From positions 1,984,001-2,048,000 of the forward strand of contig OX579637.1 in NCBI GenBank assembly GCA_951230915.1: a DNA stretch of 64,000 bases, given 5' to 3'. This document shows, one piece after another, positions 48,774 through 60,419 of the stretch (its first letter is position 1; every line of letters begins with the position of its first letter). The notes under the pieces are model-generated. The model made no database searches. It was not told the DNA's origin and was given only the letters and a program-made list of their open reading frames with translations. The translations under genes were made by a program, and so were the position numbers. This stretch comes from Antitrichia curtipendula. Its lineage: Eukaryota > Streptophyta > Bryopsida > Hypnales > Leucodontaceae.

Positions 48774-51336
48774 TCAAGTGTACAAAGTGAGACTCTGGTT
48801 GATGACTTCAATTTGAATTGTTGGAATCTTGATCATGCACTGTATAGTCTTTGCTCTGATCTGAGACCTCCACGCTGTCATCAAAGTGTCCATATGCTTC
48901 CAAAGCGGCGGCTTAGTTTCATCAACCTTCCAACGCAAACCTCTTTCTTTGTCCCATCTTGTATAGTCATCTTGAACATCTTGGTTTCTTGATGTTGGAC
49001 AAAAGTATTGAAGGAGGACACAATTTGGTTTCTCTGGGTTACAATTTGGATCCAACAATGCCTTTGCAATCCAAACTAGACGACTATCACCATCCGCTGG
49101 ACGAATTGCAACAAAGTAGTTTTTATAAAGATCTCGACCCATCCTAAAGGATGGTTGTGGGCGACCTTGCAGAGGTCCGACGTATGCATCATCTTCTCCA
49201 AACTCTTCACGAGGCCACAAACTTTCACCGTGAGAATCTTCCTACCACAATTTAAGACCTCCGCCTGCATCTTTTAGATCAGTGCACAGGAATTTGTATT
49301 TCATGATTGGGATTCCATCTAAATCAAGGTAGATCTTCACTTGCTATGGCCTTGCATGCCCAACCATGATATCACCACCGTCTAAGAACTTCCTTACAAT
49401 GAAATCCTTAAAATTGGGCACTTCTTCAATGAGATGAGGGATAGTGGGAATGGATTCTACATCCATGAATGACTTCATGAGTACAAGGTATAGCAGGAAA
49501 GCTCTCCTTCTTCAAAAGCATGCTCCATCTTTCAAATAATGCATCAATGTCGTCATAAGTGTGACCTACTACAATCATAAAGTTCACATACACTTCTCGG
49601 AAGATTTTGCTTGCAATAAGTAGAGACCAATAACAAAAGACGTATCGATTCTTGTTGTCTCCAGTGGCATTGTCCATCTGCACATTGAGAATGGGCGGTA
49701 ATGGCGTTCCTGGCACCAAAATCTCAGGCGGAGGAGGTAGTGCCACTACACACATTTGAGCACCCGCAAGTACTTTCTCAAATAAAGTCGTGGACTTTGA
49801 ATTCACAAACAATTGCCAAGAAGAATACTTTGGCGCAATTTTAAATCCTGCAACATCTTTGCCATAGAACCATTGATAATTCGAATCATGGGTAAAAATA
49901 TCCAAACTCTAATGCGCATATCGAACATTAGCATGCCTGTGCTCAATCATGCTAGTCACTGAAACAGGCAGCTTGACAAGGCCATTAAGGTCATTATTCT
50001 TGTGGGAGAAGACAGGAGAAGCAGTTTTAGCATGGTTCATTTTGTCATGCATGATTGTCAAACATTCATGCGGAAAATTTTGTGACCGATAATGATTTGC
50101 ATAATAGAGCTTCCTATGTGCTCGAGTAATAGCTAGATGTTTTTCAAGCAACATTTGCCACTTCAAAGCGGATTGAGATCCAACAATTGCAACCTTCATA
50201 AGTTTGTGATATTTGTCACACGTAGCATAATGAGCAAAGTTATCTCCGGCTTTCTTCAAACCGTACTCCAAAAACCTGGAGGACCTAATCTTGCTCAAGT
50301 TTGAAGTAGAAACGCCTTTCAACCCAAACACTACGTTGGCATTGTTAATTTTTGAAATTTGATCTTTCCACTGGAAAGTAGCCAAGAGAATCATTGATAC
50401 AACCTTGGCTCTTAACTTGAGGATATGATTACGATGTGGCATGTGATCTGCCTCCTTTCCAAAGATACATTTCAAGGTAGCATCTGCTTATTTTGCGTGC
50501 TTCCTTAGCTTCACCAAGCCCAAATTACCATGGTCTCTTGCTTCCCGACCATCCTTCCAATAAGCAAGGTAGCGATAGAATGTAGCCTCAGGACACCAGA
50601 AATATGCATCCATGCCCGCATGCACACGTCTATTTTTTCAATGGTCACCATCTTCCTACCACGTTTGTTGTAGTGAACTGACCTGTGCACATCAGTCTTC
50701 ATGTGGGCTCTGAACTTGAATGTTGATCTGTTATACACTTGTTCGCGGAGGATCCAAATCTTCTCTCTTGGAAATGGTTGAACGCAATTCTTATTACAGC
50801 AAACTTTGTTAGATACCGCATTGATGGACTCTTGGCTAAAGAGCTCTTTTGCCTTAAGGTTAGCCTCACGAGGAGGATTGCAGACGGCACTTGAATAGAC
50901 ACGAGAAGATACCAAAGAGGACAGATTCAAGCGACGTGCTTGGAGATGATTAAAAGCATCCCGTGCTTCATGGTCTCGAAAACTAGCTCCACAGTAATAG
51001 ACAAGCTCGATCGGCCATGCTTGCAGTGAATATATCCACTCTTTGGGTATGTCCATTTCCGAATGAGTCTTCAAAATGTGAACTGCAACATGAGTGTTAC
51101 CAAGAAGACCATTTGCACCTAGCACAAGGTCCGAGTTGACGCTATGGCAGGTACCCTCTCCAACAAGCACGCCATCATCATTATAGAGGGTGACACATCT
51201 CATATTCCACAACCAACAAAGAATGCCTTCGCAATTCGGGATATCAACATTCAAGACATGAGGTACCTCATTCTTGTTGTCAGAGTGGCTCAGGCTGAAA
51301 CCATCAGTCATTGTGGAAGCCATTTAAGATACCTGC
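48774..51336 (-). pseudogene. DDE-type transposase of a large DNA transposon, nearly complete
   Basis: After an acceptor ending TGGGCAG (51337) the gene starts with Met at 51323 and reads as a single exon of roughly 850 codons. It has a frame change near 50510 and in-frame stops near 49909, 49328 and 49243. Order: an N-terminal globular part (YNDDGVLVGEGTCHSVNSD); a Cys cluster CCNKNC with a following VCMRAWMHISGVLR helix; FAHYATCDKYH; then MHDKMNHAK with the first Asp (about 50046). LPPILNVQMDNATGDNKN follows with the second Asp (about 49674), then VGHTYDDIDALF (about 49566-49531), the third acidic site. A C-terminal YFVAIRPADG...WKVDE domain may bind chromatin or DNA. The layout matches a DDE family common in animals and non-flowering plants (I recall DUF7869, unverified). 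Confidence 0.75.
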
Positions 51337-51394
51337 CCATAGAAATCCACAAATACAAGTAGTTAAAAAGACAAAAAATATTTACACCATAGAT

Positions 51395-51907
51395 CAGCTT
51401 GAATCGAGTTGAAGCTTACATCAATGCAAATAACACTTATCCTATAAAATCTATACAAATAATAACATCAGGTATATATTATGTAGAAATGTCAAGCTTG
51501 TATAGAATGTTCCCACGTATATAAATATCCATGTCAAAGTAGATCAGCTCGAGTCAAGCTGAACCAAACCAAGTGGATCACCTACATTGTTGCTGAAAAG
51601 TATGCAATCTAGCACTAAGCGTTCATTATAAATATATAATGCAAAAGGTTGTGCTTATACGACCTTACCAATCAGCTCAAATCGAGCTGATTAGAGTCGT
51701 AGGAGAAATAATTCATAGAAATATATTTTTAATGGTTACAAAAATATTTAATCAGTTAATTCAAGCTGGATTAAATTGATGACAAGCAGTGCTGCTGATG
51801 AACACCTTTGATAATAGAATTAATCCACAATTAACTCAACTCAAATCGAGCTGAAAATATTATATTGTGTTACTGGGCTTCAGTGATTCAGGTCAAATTG
51901 AGTTGAA
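51395..51907. promoter_or_regulatory. Cluster of palindromic TCAGCTCRARTCGAGCTGA-type motifs upstream of the transposase
   Basis: Copies: CAGCTTGAATCGAGTTGA (51395), CAGCTCGAGTCAAGCTGA (51545), ATCAGCTCAAATCGAGCTGA (51671), ACTCAAATCGAGCTGAAA (51839) and a weak one at 51887. Spacing is roughly 130-170 bases. They lie in the 5' non-coding part of the transposase gene. Transposase-binding sites or intron structure are possible; neither is proven. Confidence 0.65.
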
Positions 51908-51909
51908 AT

Positions 51910-52544
51910 CTTCCAACATTTATGGAAGCCTGATAAACTCAAATCAAGGCATTCCATTCCGGATTTCTTGGCAGATAAGTCGGATGAACTCTCCTCAATT
52001 TTTCAGTCCCCCAAGCTGATTTGCAACAACTACGACAGGCGACTGTTAATCATTCACTACAACAAATTTGAAACACCCTAACACACTCAATGCAATCCAA
52101 AAAACCCTGAAAGTAAAACACTATGATGGCGTTTGATACTGTCACAAAATTCAGTAGTGACTGCAACCTAATCCGTGGTTCTCACAAACTATGACATGAA
52201 GACCGCAATTTACATAACCAAAAAACAACAAACCCTGACCGCAAATGCAACGCGACGGAACGCCTCTCCAAGAAACCCTTTACAAAACCAGTGCGTTACA
52301 AAAGTGAGCAAAGACTCCGTACACCAGATCACCAATTGAAGATTTGAAGCAAACAACGACAAAACGCAACAATGACTGGAAGCGCAGTACAACTCGGAGA
52401 GACAACAAAAATGAGCAAATGGAATTCTGCAATTGGAAGAGGCGGCCACACCCCTGCACTTCGTGGGAACTCCGTCGGCAGAAGAGAAGTGGCGCCAACG
52501 GACTATTAGCTTTTTCAAAATACAATAGTCGCAATGGATCTTAA
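51910..52544 (-). other. Probable 5' leader or terminal region of the transposon block
   Basis: GC-richer than the spacer beyond 52545 and without a convincing ORF. Frames on the minus strand here are Phe/Leu/Cys-rich and look like chance. The composition change at about 52545 may mark the end of the transposon. Confidence 0.35.
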
Positions 52545-54480
52545 ATTAGAAGACCAAAGAATCACGATGTACAAAGCCACTGTACTACTAGAAATAGGTA
52601 AAGGAATGTAGGTGGCAATAAAAGATCCTATGGAAAAGTTAGACAAGGGACAGTTGTAAGATTCTCGCAACTTTAGAAATCAAAATAGAAAATTACTTTT
52701 TTTCAACAATAAAAAAGTAGCTTGGGTTCCACTTCCTATTAAAATTAATGTAGGCTTTCTACACTAAAACTCTTCACGGTTAACAGTTTTCAGGTTTAGT
52801 GATTAGGCGCATCTTCCAATAAATAATCCACTCTTCAGTTTCAAAACCACTACACGTATAGAACCTTCTCCAAGTTGTACAATATCAAAAAATGATATCA
52901 TAAAGTACTAATAAAAAAAATTGCAATTCATAAAAAGAGCTTGAATGTATATTTCAAGTTTCAGATTTCATTCGTCCACTTAGATTTAAGGTTTTAGATT
53001 TCATTATAATTTAGGAAATTAAAACATAGACAATTTTATGAAAATGGCAAAATTCCTTAAATTTGGCATTTTTGACAGTTAAGAGCGGGTGGTCTGAAAT
53101 GTACAACAGCCCTAGATAACTAAAATCTACAATAGTCATAGACATCACTTTCTCAATTTAAATCACACGATTTAAAATCTATATTGTTCCTAAAATTCTA
53201 AAATCTATAATTGTATTAGATTTCAATTTTCTGATTCAAAGCGGACAATCTGAAAATGGCATGCAGAATGCCGCCATTGTAACAAAATTCTCTATAAATT
53301 CAAAATTTCATAGAATGTGCATCATGTGGAAAATAGATAATTATTTGCAGTTCTTCGTCACATCTGAATATATTACATGCCAAGAAGTTTTGGAAAGAAA
53401 TTGCATTATACTTTTGGAAAGAAGTTGAGTTTAGGGATCACTTATTCAAAGCATAGTACTATAATTCTGGCTGGAGTAATTATGACTGGTTATATAAAGG
53501 CTATTATATGATTCATTGCAGCAATGTACTCGCCTTGATAGTGGACAATCTAATTTAAAGGTTACTTACCCATTTTCAAATGTTCTTATGGCAAATGGAT
53601 TGCAAATAATAATTCATTTGCACAATTACACTAATATTAATAATAGTGTTTCCATTTGGAGGTTATCATATTATTAATATGCTTGAATGAAATCATGCAT
53701 TCATTGATAATTATGCAACAAATGTGAACATGATCACTTTCTTAAACCAATGATTTTGAATGTTTTGCTCCTGAAATAAAAGTAAAACACTTCTGTTTCT
53801 TATTAGTGATTGAAAACCAAATGATTGCGTAAACATATAATATTAATAAGTTTCATTATTATTCATGCCACAATTCTTAAGTCTGTACACATTCATATAA
53901 TTCTCTAATAAATGAAAAAATTCTACAATAACACTCTATTAATACTTCTACTTATATCCTGCAGAAGTTGCAAATAATTAGGATATAATGAATCCATTGA
54001 TGCATTTAAATTTTGCAACCTTAAATTACTTTATTTGGAAAGAAAATGAGAAAAAAAGGACCCATGCATTATACTTTAAAAATTGATCCAACACCTGAAA
54101 TGTCATGGAATTGGCAATATCATAGCCATAGAAGAATATGTAGAAGTTGCAAACTAATTTTTTACACATCATTCAAGGGTAATAATTGTTCTTTAGGTTT
54201 CTAACACTGTTCTTTAAGGATAAATTAAATTATGCATATTATTGAAGTGAAGACATGATGGCTTAGTAAATAGTTCTTAATGAGATGTATTTCCAAGTGG
54301 TTTACCTTCAAAATAAGTTCAAGTGGTTTTAAATGGAAGGTTATCTTATTAAAAAAAATCATCAACCTCTCAATTTCCATATCTTATATATTAACTCCTA
54401 AATGCCCAACTAATACAATTTAAAATTGTAGCTAGAGTCATTTTGATGTGGGCAGTTAATTTCCTTTGAATAACCATGAT
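52545..54480. other. AT-rich spacer
   Basis: No ORF or terminal repeat I can support. Repeated TTTTGGAAAGAAATTG-like phrases occur at 53385-53425. Confidence 0.55.
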
Positions 54481-54481
54481 T

Positions 54482-54820
54482 TTAAAAATTGTACGTATTT
54501 TGAATCCATCCCCACGTGAATAAATAAAATTTGGAATAAAATTGGGCCCATATTGTAATGGCCACCAAACAATATCAAAAGTCATAGAATTTCTTTCTGA
54601 AAGCGACTTTAAAAAAATTCTAGAAGTTATAAATGCTCTCAATTATTTGAATCCATAGAAATATTAAATTTATGCGTAATTTGAATCCATCTCCATGTGA
54701 ATAAAAGAAATTTGGATTAAATCAGGGTTTGTACTTTAATGGCCCCTAATATCAAATGTTATAGCATTTTGTTTTGAAAGCAACTTGAACAAAATTTTAG
54801 AAGTTATAAAGCTTGAAGCG
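54482..54820. repeat. Diverged tandem duplication, period about 180-190 bp
   Basis: TTGAATCCATCCCCACGTGA (about 54500) and TTGAATCCATCTCCATGTGA (about 54680) begin two matching stretches. Both contain AAAATTTGGA-type and AATGGCC-CAA words and both end TTCTAGAAGTTATAAA or TTTTAGAAGTTATAAA. Confidence 0.7.
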
Positions 54821-54875
54821 TGGGAAGAATTCAATGATTTTTAAGTTTGAACCTAGAAACAAGATTTTTATTAGT

Positions 54876-56962
54876 TACAATAGAATTAGGAACAAAAGAT
54901 CCAACCTTAGCGAAATTTATTGATTCTTTGGGAAAGAATTAGAGAAATTAATGGGATTATGGATAGGTCAAATATAGTATAGTTACTAAGAGATAAAATG
55001 ATTAAGGTGGGAAAACGAAATCTTCCTAGCTTGACCGGAAACCGAAATCGCAAATAAGATTTGGAAACTAGTTTCAAATTCCCTGGTGATATTGGAAGTA
55101 GATGTAGAACTTTACCGGAAGCTAACGGGACTATCGCAAGAAAGAAGGGACCGTTCAAACGGTTGAAAACTTTTCCATTAAACGCGGAACAATCGGAACT
55201 CAACGACTAGAAACGGGAATTAGGAGGACGGGAAGGAGACTCTACTTTTTAGTTTCATTCTTCATTATCTGAGTGTCTGTTTCTCTGAGGAGTGTGTTGG
55301 TTGTGTTTTGAGTGTTCACAAAGGAAAGTTGAGAGTGTTAGTTTCCAGTTCTCGTTGCGTGAGGAAGAAGCAACCAATTTTTAGTCCAAGTGTCTTGAGG
55401 TATTAGCGCTTGTCTACTGAGTGACTAAGGTGAGGATCTCTTATTTGAGTGTGGTTACCACCAAGAGGAGATGAAGAAACAAAATCGGAAGATGACTCAG
55501 AATTGAATGTTCTTTTTCCTCCGTGCTTTAAAGAGAAAGAGAAGGATCTCACCCCAGCCAAGGGTCAGGTGACACTTGTTTCTCATCCTTTAGCTAGTTG
55601 GAGACAATCAGCTAGGAGGGGGGCCGCCAAGCAAATGGAAGAAACTCCAAAGGGGCTAAAGAGGACTTAATGGTAGTTAAAATTAGAAGCAAAAGTAGGT
55701 AGGCGGAAAAAACTCAAGTTTTTGGGCTTAGAAAGTTATTTGCTAGTTGCTTTTAGTGGGATGAACCTGGACACCCGGATCCGAATTTTTTGGATCTGAG
55801 ATCCACTTTTAACGGAACTTGCCGCGTGGTAGGAAGTTGACTTGTTTTGGATAAGGGAATGTGACGAGTCATTCTCTGGTCCTTAGCTTTATTCTTTAGG
55901 ACCTTTGGGGTTTCTTGAGGGCTGGTTATTTAAGGGTTGAAGTTAGTTTGAAGCTTTGGGTGTTCTTACTTGTGTTTTCTTTCATTTTGCAAATCAATTT
56001 CTAGATTTCCACTTCATAAGCGTTGGTATGAAAAGTCTTGGCTTTGTATTGGTATACCAACAATACTAGAACTACTGTTTAGTGTGGGTAGCTATAGTTT
56101 GTAGGTGTTGAATGGAGGAGTAACCCTCGGATTTTATCTAGATCCGGTTCTGGGATCTGAAGTGAGTTGGTTGGAAAGCTGAGAGTACTGGAAGTGAAGT
56201 CTAGCTGAGTGTGATTACTTGGGGAGCTTCCTTGTGGAATAGCCATTTTTAAGTTGGGTATGTTTGGCAAGGAGGTTGGTACATGCTAATCAAAGTATTG
56301 ATGAGGTCTTACTATAATTGGAAGTACGTGATAGACAAGCAGTTGGAGTCGCCCAGTTATCTGGCTATTAGATTCTACCTTGAGAACTAGATTTAAATAA
56401 GGTCTGTCGTTGTAGTTAGTTGGGATGGTAGGAGTATCATATGTGACTTGCTAGTCTGGATTAGCTTCCGGATCCACTGTGAGGGAATACTTATACACAA
56501 TTTTTGTTGTCTTTTGTTGTTTAGTTTAAAGTGGATCTTTAGCTAGTATAATCTTCAGGGTAGGAATTCACGCAACCTTTCATAATCACAAATAGCAAAT
56601 CCCTCTGATATAGAGGTTAAACTTCTCATTGGGTTACATTATTTACTAGAACCAAAACTAGAACCGATAGAGGCACAGGGTTTTGGAACACTCCTTCCAA
56701 ATTGTTGGATAAGTATATGATTATAGTATTAAAGGGAGACATGATTGGGAATAATTCGGTATGTGAGTGTAGGATTTTCTTCCGTTTCCTCTTGTGTGTG
56801 TGTGAAAGAGTTGAGGATCAATTTTTGTATCTTCATTCGGTTATCATCTAGGAATTACAAACTAAATCTCTGTGGAACAATACACGAGTCATCTAAATGG
56901 TATTTTCACCAGTAATTAACACCAACAAGAGGATGAGTGCTTTCATGTGCTACAACACAACA
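54876..56962 (+). mobile_element. 5' LTR of a Ty3/gypsy-type element
   Basis: The region from about 54876 (TACAATAG, expected TGTAATAG) to about 56962 (TACAACACA) precedes a primer-binding site. Its first 450 bases match 62959-63400 (shared ATAAAATGATTAAG, TATTGGAAGTAGA and GAGAGC/GAAGCTAACGG). The start is set by that comparison and the end by the primer-binding site. A frame at 55449-55670 is Glu/Lys-rich and unrecognised. Confidence 0.55.
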
Positions 56963-56965
56963 AAG

Positions 56966-56983
56966 TGGCACCGCTCTTGGGGA
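56966..56983 (+). promoter_or_regulatory. Primer-binding site, tRNA-Asp type
   Basis: TGGCACCGCTCTTGGGGA resembles the TGGCGCCGTTGCCGGGGA site used by Athila/Tat-type gypsy elements. It sits 180 bases before the gag start codon. Confidence 0.55.
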
Positions 56984-57144
56984 TTTTAGAGATAGTTCCT
57001 TGTTGATCCGATTATTCTTTTAGTTACTATAGAAGATCATCAGTTTAATTCAAGGAGAGTCGGGCTTACTTTCTAAGTAGATTTAGCTGTTCCAATTTCT
57101 TTTATACAATAGTGGATCTTAGATATTGACGGGAGACTTTTGTC

Positions 57145-58178
57145 ATGATAAAAAGAGGAAAAGGAAGAACATCTGAGAGAAAATTTGTCTGGAATTAGAG
57201 AGAAGACATTCTTGTCTATGGCTTACCTAGTATTAACCTACATCTTCATTCCGAGTCAGAAGAAGAATTGGTAGTGGTTGCATCAGAAGGAGACCAAGGT
57301 ATTTCCCCTCTACAAAATCCAGATCCAATTCTAGAAGAAGAAGTTCTGATTATGTCTGAGGAAGAGCGAGAACAAGTTGAATCTGAGCCAAGTAGTCCAA
57401 CTATGGTAGTTTCCATACGTCTAAAGTATAGTAGGTTTAAGGGAGATGGTAGCTAGGATGTAGACGACTAATTCTCTGAGTTTGAGTCGATTGCCATAGC
57501 CAACTAGGAAGACTTTGAAGCTAAGCAACGCATTTTTCAAGGTCTCCTTAAGGAAGAGGCTCTGAAATGGTACCAAGATGTTTTGGATGCTATCTGGAAG
57601 GATTGGGACCAGCTCACTAATTTATTTGTGAGAACATTTAGAGAAGTCGGAGGTGAAGTACGAGCTTCAGGACAATTGAGTAGGATGATCATAAAGACAT
57701 CTGAATCGGTTTGTAGATATTGTCAAAGAGTGAAAGCCCTTATCCAAAAGTTGACTATAGAGATTGCTCCAAGTGTGCAGGTTGAGTGGTATGTTGTAGG
57801 GTTTCCAGAAGAGATGGGATTCTAGTTCCGGCAAGCTCGCCCATCCATGTTGAGGGAAGCCATGGAAGCTGCTCAAAACTATAAAGACTCAACCCAATCT
57901 CTTCATAATACTTTGAAGAGAAGTAAGAGGAAGAGCAAAAACATTCCAAAAGAAGGAGAAGACAAAGGAAGTACTTGGATAGCTCAAGTTCAAGCAGTGG
58001 ATCTACCACTCCTACATCCCAATTGGACAACTTAGAGGTCGATGTTGGAACTGCATCTGGAACCGGATCCCAACATCATCCACACAAGAACTTCAAGGCA
58101 GAGACTGAAGGACAAAGGCATTGTCAAAGTCAAAATCAAGCAGGACGAGCCGATTGTGCATCTTCTAGTATTTGTTAG
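57145..58178 (+). pseudogene. Ty3/gypsy gag
   Basis: One frame runs from ATG at 57145 (MIKRGKGRTSERK) to about 58178 with a few TAG codons. The capsid signature is clear: FQGLLKEEALKWYQDV, then WDQLTNLFVRTFREVGG, then a Ser/Arg/Tyr-rich CRYCQRVKALIQKL. The C-terminal region is basic (KRSKRKSKN) and then polar; no zinc knuckle is visible. Protease, RT and integrase are absent downstream, so the element is truncated. Most stops are TAG at positions where Trp or Gln would fit. Confidence 0.75.
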
Positions 58179-58761
58179 TATGGCTCCATAGACATTCTAC
58201 ATACTAGGTCGGCTTCAAGCTGTGAGTATTTGGGGTTCACATTTTATCATGTGAGCTTTAGCTCAAATTGACATGTTTTGTATATACATTTGTCAAATAG
58301 ACTTTGGTACTTTTGTAATAAATCTGTGTAATTAGCTTTTGTACAATAGGTTTCACTTTCTCAAATTCTCTATCATGTCTAACTTCAGGAGGGTCCTCTG
58401 TAGATCCTTGTCTATTTTGTATGTGATCAACTAGAGCCGATCTTTAATTCATTTTTTTTGTATAGTTTTGAGAATTACGCTTGCTTTGTACTTCGGGCAC
58501 TATGTATTGCTAAGATGAATAAAACTGAAAAACCTTCATCGTAGGTTGATTGTTGTTTGTTGATCCATTTGACCTCTTCTTTGTGTGGTTTAGCTTGGGT
58601 TGACTTTACTTATGGTTGTTGTAGATTGAGTTCACCTTTTCTATGCTTGCTCTAGGTGCAGTCGGTCATCTTTGAGATGTTTTAGGAAAACATGACCATT
58701 GCTCATGTTCTTCCGTTACTCTTCTTTTGACATGATGTTTGTATTTGACTTTTTGTTTCAG
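58179..58761. other. Non-coding stretch between gag and the sister exon
   Basis: AT-rich with TGTAATAAA- and AATAAAACTG-like polyadenylation words near 58315 and 58519. No coding signal beyond chance. Confidence 0.4.
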
Positions 58762-59397
58762 ACTTTTTGCACATTGTCTTCTCCAATTCAAAATGAAAGT
58801 ATGAATTGCGCAACATCAGCTGATTCCTTTCTAGAGTATGGCCAAAACGCAATTTTGAGCACTAGAAACTTCTTATGTTAGGCTGCGATAGCGAATTCCA
58901 TGATGGACTTCTCTCTAGAACCTGTAGACAACAGTGTGGTAGACAATCTGCCAAATAGAACTCCGCATTTGCCCAAATCTTGCTCCTCTTCTCCTTTACA
59001 ATCCACTGCAATGGGGTGTCACGAATGTTGCCCTCTAGCTTCGACAGAGTGCTGTAGAGAAAGCTCTATAACAACATTGGCTTGAAAATGATCTTGCCTA
59101 AGGTAGAGGTAGTAGCGTCGGAAGGAATGTGCAATAAAATAGTTGCTAGCCGTTTTCATCCACCATCCCTTCCACGACAACGTCTATGGTCTCTAGGGGT
59201 GTAGAAGACAAAGATGCATGACGGATTGCACCCGAGTCAATGTGCACTGCCAATTGTCAATGTATGGGATCATAGGGTTTATACTACTATAGAGGAGACA
59301 TGCATTACAAGAATATAAGAAGACTGATAATTGTTACAGTCGAGGACCTAAGATTTGAAAGGCGTTGGAAATGTTGAAGAGTAAATCACACATGTAG
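58762..59397 (+). pseudogene. Sister copy of the last exon at 4489-5123
   Basis: Follows a TTTTTGTTTCAG acceptor. It reads NCATSADSFLEY, then STRNFLC, a stop, then NSMMDFSLEP and VVDNLP. It ends SRGPKI-stop-KALEMLKSKSHM and a stop. Both copies share the acceptor position, the reading frame of the first third and the terminal KSKSH-stop. The middle is broken. Function is unknown; the conservation shows the family once coded for protein. Confidence 0.5.
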
Positions 59398-59690
59398 TAT
59401 CTATTCATATTATAGATTCAAAGTCTATACGTACAAAAAAGTATTGTGCAGTTACTTTGTAAAACTCAATGCTAGAGTGAATCACGCTCACGGCAACTAT
59501 ACACATTTTTAGTGTACTTTTTGGTGATATAAAATTTTTAAGAGAACTAAAAAAGATGTGACAACAAATAAAATAATTAACTATTATTTAGAAAATTTAT
59601 AAAGGAGATTATTAGGGAGCTCCTAATTTTTTATTTTTGATACCATTTCAGCATATTACGTAGCCAAGATTACATTTCATATTTTAGACT
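59398..59690. other. Downstream flank shared with 5124-5220
   Basis: Similarity with the first copy continues past the stop to about 59510 (CTCAATGCTAGAGTGAATCAC versus CTCAATGTTAGAGTGGATCAC). The duplicated unit therefore includes 3' flanking sequence. Confidence 0.6.
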
Positions 59691-59930
59691 ATTAGGTAGG
59701 AAAGGCTCATATTTAGATAAAGAGCAATGCAAACCGTTAAAATATTACAAACCGGATAGTCAAAATATTGAATCTTCATGGTCTGTGCTAGTCCTGCATA
59801 TAGAAGCTTGCGAAAAAGACGCCATGGTAATGGAAGAAGGAAATGGATGTTGAGCTTTGGCATGAATTTGGACAAGGAAATTATAGAGACAAACTAACCT
59901 AGGTTCCATTGTAAGCACTCTTGTAGGCAA
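59691..59930 (+). pseudogene. Unrecognised coding remnant
   Basis: On the plus strand a frame reads GSYLDKEQCKPLKYY, then ESSWSVLVLHIEACEKDAM, one stop, then TLVGNT near 59930, with few other stops. The amino-acid use looks coding. It lies on the same strand as the exon before it and may be a further exon of the same decayed element. No family is recognised. Confidence 0.3.
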
Positions 59931-60419
59931 CACTTGAAACCACCTACATCTTGATTATTGTTTGGATGAATGCTGCAATGGATTGTGGGGTAGTTGTTAC
60001 TATCATTTTCGTATTTAGATCTAGGTCAAAAGCCTAGCATCCACTTCATTCTTCTCATACTATGGCATCGTCTTCCCAAGCAGTGTCCAATACAATCAAT
60101 GGAGATGAGATACTTTGCTTGCAGGAGTGTAATGATAGGTAATACTTCTACAGGCGTGCGGTTCGCAGTACGTTAATAAAATACGTCTATATTTGATGAA
60201 TATTTGTCATTAATTGTGTTGCATTTTGCAATTAGTGCTTACTATTTCGGAATTTTTTGATGGATAATCTTTTTTGGATGTCATTGCACTGCTTCTTTTG
60301 TATATGGACAACAAACCCTTGCTTGTTTATGATTCCAATGCCTCTAGATGTTCCCATATCCTTGGAAGATGACTCCCATTTCACTGGAAAACTCCCATTT
60401 TAATAAATATGATGTTGTA

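Noticed and set aside
52055..52085. CACTACAACAAATTTG as a possible CACTA-MITE end
   Set aside because: The sequence resembles such an end but no inverted partner was found within 2 kb.
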